64,000 bases of DNA, taken from positions 1 through 64,000 of the forward strand of contig LNFB01000212.1 of assembly GCA_001464385.1 (NCBI GenBank), given 5' to 3'. This stretch comes from Deltaproteobacteria bacterium Ga0077550 (GTDB lineage Bacteria > Myxococcota_A > Polyangia > Nannocystales > Nannocystaceae). This document shows positions 61,896-64,000 of the stretch, one piece after another. The number at the start of each line of letters is the position of its first letter. Position 1 is the stretch's first letter. The notes under the pieces are model-generated. The model searched no databases and was not told where the DNA came from. It worked only from the letters and a program-made list of their open reading frames with translations. Made by a program: the position numbers and the translations under genes.

Positions 61896-62498
61896 TCAGG
61901 GCGCGACGCCGAGCGGCATCGGCTCGGCGTCGGCGGCGGCCGGCCGACCGTGCGCGACGCGTCCGAGTTCCTCGCGCGCGCGCGCTCGCCCCTCGACCAG
62001 CGCGTCGATCCGACGCTGCAGGTAGGGCGAGAACTGGCCCCCGTAGCGGGCCCACAGCTCGGGCAGCCGCCAGTCGTCCCCGGTGACCCGCCCGCGGCAC
62101 AGCGCCGATCCGCAGCCGCAGGTGAACTCGTCGTACGACGAGCCATCGCTCATCGCGTAGTCGTAGCAGACCTCTTCGCCGCGGCGGATCGCACGGCGGG
62201 CGACGAGCGTCAGCTGGCCGCGCAGCGCAGCGTTGGGCTCGCACGAGTGGTTGAACCAATCGCCCGGGCCCGGCACGCCGGACACGACGTAGAGATCCTC
62301 GTCGACCTGCAGCGCGAGGCGCCGGAGATCCGGACCCGCCCGCGCGAGATCCTCGCGCGGCACGACGTCACCGCCGAACACCGCGAGTAGATCACCCTCG
62401 GCGATCGAGCGCCGGGCGAAGACCGCGTATCCACCCTTGTGCGGGTGGGGGCGGCCGATGAGCGAAGGAGCAGTCCAGCAAGATGGTCGTGGATTCAC
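61896..62498 (-). CDS. SET-domain protein with post-SET cysteines
   Basis: 200 residues from GTG 62498; the frame also opens at ATG 62603, but that extension looks non-coding. The SET core has KGGYAVFARRSIAEGDLL, DWFNHSCEPNAALRG (the NHSC knot motif) and EEVCYDYAMSD; the post-SET part is FTCGCGSALCRGRV, where three Cys with NHSC Cys would bind zinc. SET enzymes transfer methyl from S-adenosylmethionine to protein lysines. In bacteria such genes are occasional and targets mostly unknown. A C-terminal ~50-residue helical tail follows. It is convergent with the LNS2 gene, 6 bp apart. Confidence 0.82.
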   Translation of the reverse strand: MNPRPSCWTAPSLIGRPHPHKGGYAVFARRSIAEGDLLAVFGGDVVPREDLARAGPDLRRLALQVDEDLYVVSGVPGPGDWFNHSCEPNAALRGQLTLVARRAIRRGEEVCYDYAMSDGSSYDEFTCGCGSALCRGRVTGDDWRLPELWARYGGQFSPYLQRRIDALVEGRARAREELGRVAHGRPAAADAEPMPLGVAP

Positions 62499-62714
62499 TG
62501 GCTCTCGTGGGATGACGGGTCCGGGTGAGCGCCACGGGCCGCGTGCGAGACAATCGGCGTGCGAACGATCGGGTGGCGAGCGATCGGCGTCAGCGATCCC
62601 CATGGTAGTGGATTTCCAGCGGTCCGCTCGGCCGGCGCGTCGCCGGAGTCGGCGCGGTACGACACGCCGGCCCCGGCGAGATCCCGGGCCGCCTCGCCCG
62701 CACCCCCGTTCGAC

Positions 62715-63641
62715 CTACACCTGCGTCGGCTCGCGGTCGAGGCCCTGGTCGGCGAACGAGGCGGCGTCGTCGAGCGGCTCGAGGTGCGTCAACACCGTGG
62801 TCTTCGGCCAGGCCGCCGCCAGCGCGAGCTCGATCCGCTCGCAGAGATCGTGCCCGCGCTGGACCGACCACGACCCGGGGACGAGGACGTGGACGCTGAT
62901 GAACCGCCGGGCGCCGGCCTGGCGGGTCCGCAGGGCGTGCCACTGGGTCTGCTCGGTGGCGCTGTGGCGATCGAGGATGGCGGCCAGCTCCGCCCGCGAC
63001 GCGGCGGGCACGGCGGTGTCGAGCAGGCCCATCCCCGCCTGGTGCAGCAGGCGCGCCCCGGTCCAGAGGATGTTCACCGCCACCGCGATCGCGAGCAGCG
63101 GATCGAGGATGACCCAGCCGGTCGCCTTCACGGCCAGGATCCCGCCGATCACCCCGACCGACGTCCAGACGTCGGTCATCAGGTGGTGACCGTCGGCCGC
63201 GAGCGCGACCGAGCCCCGCCGGCGGCCGACCGCGAGGAGCACCCGGGCGACCGCGAAGTTCACGCCGGACGCCGCCGCCGAGAGGGCCGCGCCGACGTCG
63301 AGCTCGCCGAGCTCCGCCGGCCGCATCAGGCGACCGATCGCGGAGGCCACGATGAGCGCCGCGGCGGCGAAGATGAGCCCGCCCTCGACCCCGCTGGCGA
63401 AGTACTCGGCCTTGTCGTGGCCGTGCGGGTGCTCGTCGTCGGCAGGCCGCTGCGCGACGTGCAGGGCCACCAGGGTGACCACGGCGGCGACGAGGTTGAC
63501 GACCGACTCGAGGGCGTCGGACAGCAGGCCCACCGAATCCGTGACGAGGTAGGCGATCGACTTCAGCGCGATCGTCACCACGGCGGCGACGATCGACAGC
63601 CACGCGTAGCGCGTGAGCGACGACGGCGCGGCGACGCTCAT
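62715..63641 (-). CDS. Cation diffusion facilitator (CDF) metal transporter
   Basis: 308 residues from ATG 63641, with six predicted helices. CDF features are ALKSIAYLVTDSVGLLSDALESVVN in helix 2 (Asp/Asp metal site), HPHGHDKAEYFASGVEG, and ALAADGHHLMTDVWTSVGVI in helix 5 (His/Asp metal site). A short cytoplasmic dimerisation domain ends the protein (FISVHVLVPGSWSVQRGHDL). It should export Zn2+, Fe2+ or a similar ion with proton exchange. Its start overlaps the stop of the sensor kinase gene (ATGA), which suggests a metal-responsive two-component system. Confidence 0.9.
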   Translation of the reverse strand: MSVAAPSSLTRYAWLSIVAAVVTIALKSIAYLVTDSVGLLSDALESVVNLVAAVVTLVALHVAQRPADDEHPHGHDKAEYFASGVEGGLIFAAAALIVASAIGRLMRPAELGELDVGAALSAAASGVNFAVARVLLAVGRRRGSVALAADGHHLMTDVWTSVGVIGGILAVKATGWVILDPLLAIAVAVNILWTGARLLHQAGMGLLDTAVPAASRAELAAILDRHSATEQTQWHALRTRQAGARRFISVHVLVPGSWSVQRGHDLCERIELALAAAWPKTTVLTHLEPLDDAASFADQGLDREPTQV

Positions 63642-64000
63642 CGGTCGACCCCCGCCGCGTCTGGCAGCTCGAGCACGAACACCGCCCCGCCGCCGGGACC
63701 GGGCTCGACCCACACCCGCCCGCCGTGGCGCTCGGCGACCTCGCGCACGATCGCGAGGCCCAGGCCCTTGCCCCGCGCGGCGCGATCCCGGCGCTCGAAG
63801 GGCTCGAAGATCCGCTCGCGCTGCTCGGCCGGGACCCCGAGTCCGCGGTCGGCCACGCGGACGCGCACGCACCCCGGCGACACCTCGACACCCAGCGTGA
63901 CGCGGCCGCCAGCGGGCGAGAACTTGATCGCGTTGTCGACGAGGTTGTCGATCGCCTGCCGGAGCACGGACGGCGCGAACTCGGCCGAGGCCCGCGCGGC
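63638..64000 (-). CDS. Sensor histidine kinase, C-terminal ATPase domain (5' end outside window)
   Basis: The visible 120 codons form a HATPase domain: LRQAIDNLVDNAIKFSPAGG (N box), VRVADRGLGVPAEQRERIFEPF (G1), GKGLGLAIVREVAERHGG (G2). The stop overlaps the CDF start by 4 bases. The phospho-acceptor and sensor parts lie past the end of the window. Coupling to a metal exporter suggests a metal sensor, by inference only. Confidence 0.9.
   Translation of the reverse strand, partial: AARASAEFAPSVLRQAIDNLVDNAIKFSPAGGRVTLGVEVSPGCVRVRVADRGLGVPAEQRERIFEPFERRDRAARGKGLGLAIVREVAERHGGRVWVEPGPGGGAVFVLELPDAAGVDR

Overview
The window is very GC-rich, uses many GTG starts, is tightly packed and carries no tRNA, rRNA, IS element or CRISPR that I can see. 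Several traits point to a myxobacterium (Myxococcota), most like the Nannocystaceae: lipoproteins with long Ser/Thr/Gly linkers ahead of small Cys-containing or propeller-like domains, a DUF4388-type Ser/Thr kinase, FHA domains on unusual partners and many orphan lipoproteins. This is inferred from gene style; there is no marker gene in the window.

Layout. 1-952: tail of a Lys/Pro-rich protein, a low-molecular-weight tyrosine phosphatase and a small unknown gene. 991-11699 (minus): a gene train with a short-chain dehydrogenase, a GH3-family amido synthetase-like protein, an enolase-superfamily enzyme with the full muconate-cycloisomerase residue set, an acyl carrier protein, an acyl-AMP ligase and a UbiD-type decarboxylase. 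After a 48-bp tandem repeat come a CPA2 antiporter and a fumarate-reductase-type flavoprotein. Divergent from it are a lysine 6-aminotransferase and a glycosyltransferase (11872-14295). Together these look like an undescribed small-molecule pathway and are the best candidate here for a new system.

14279-32179 is an exopolysaccharide region: wecB, a GalE-like epimerase, a large membrane Ser/Thr kinase, an initiating sugar-phosphate transferase, an FHA-Wzz fusion, an outer-membrane protein, a Wza-like lipoprotein, a GT2 glycosyltransferase, an O-antigen ligase/polymerase-like protein, a PilZ protein, and rmlB-rmlA-rmlC-rmlD for dTDP-L-rhamnose. The kinase next to an FHA-bearing chain-length protein suggests phospho-threonine control of polymer length in place of the usual tyrosine kinase.

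32314-52293 is mixed: a di-heme cytochrome lipoprotein, a charged mini-lipoprotein, an FHA-histidine kinase-receiver hybrid, an L,D-transpeptidase, polyphosphate kinase, an Lgt-family protein, a possible 52-residue membrane protein, several orphan lipoproteins, an HExxH protein, a MurG-like glycosyltransferase, an EEP-fold protein, an SDR and a Cys-repeat lipoprotein.

52493-60739 is a MoxR/DUF58/vWA (Bat-like) operon headed by a membrane protein with two in-frame repeat tracts. 60777-64000 has a lipin-like (LNS2) phosphatase lipoprotein, a SET-domain protein, a CDF metal transporter and the 3' end of a sensor histidine kinase running off the window.
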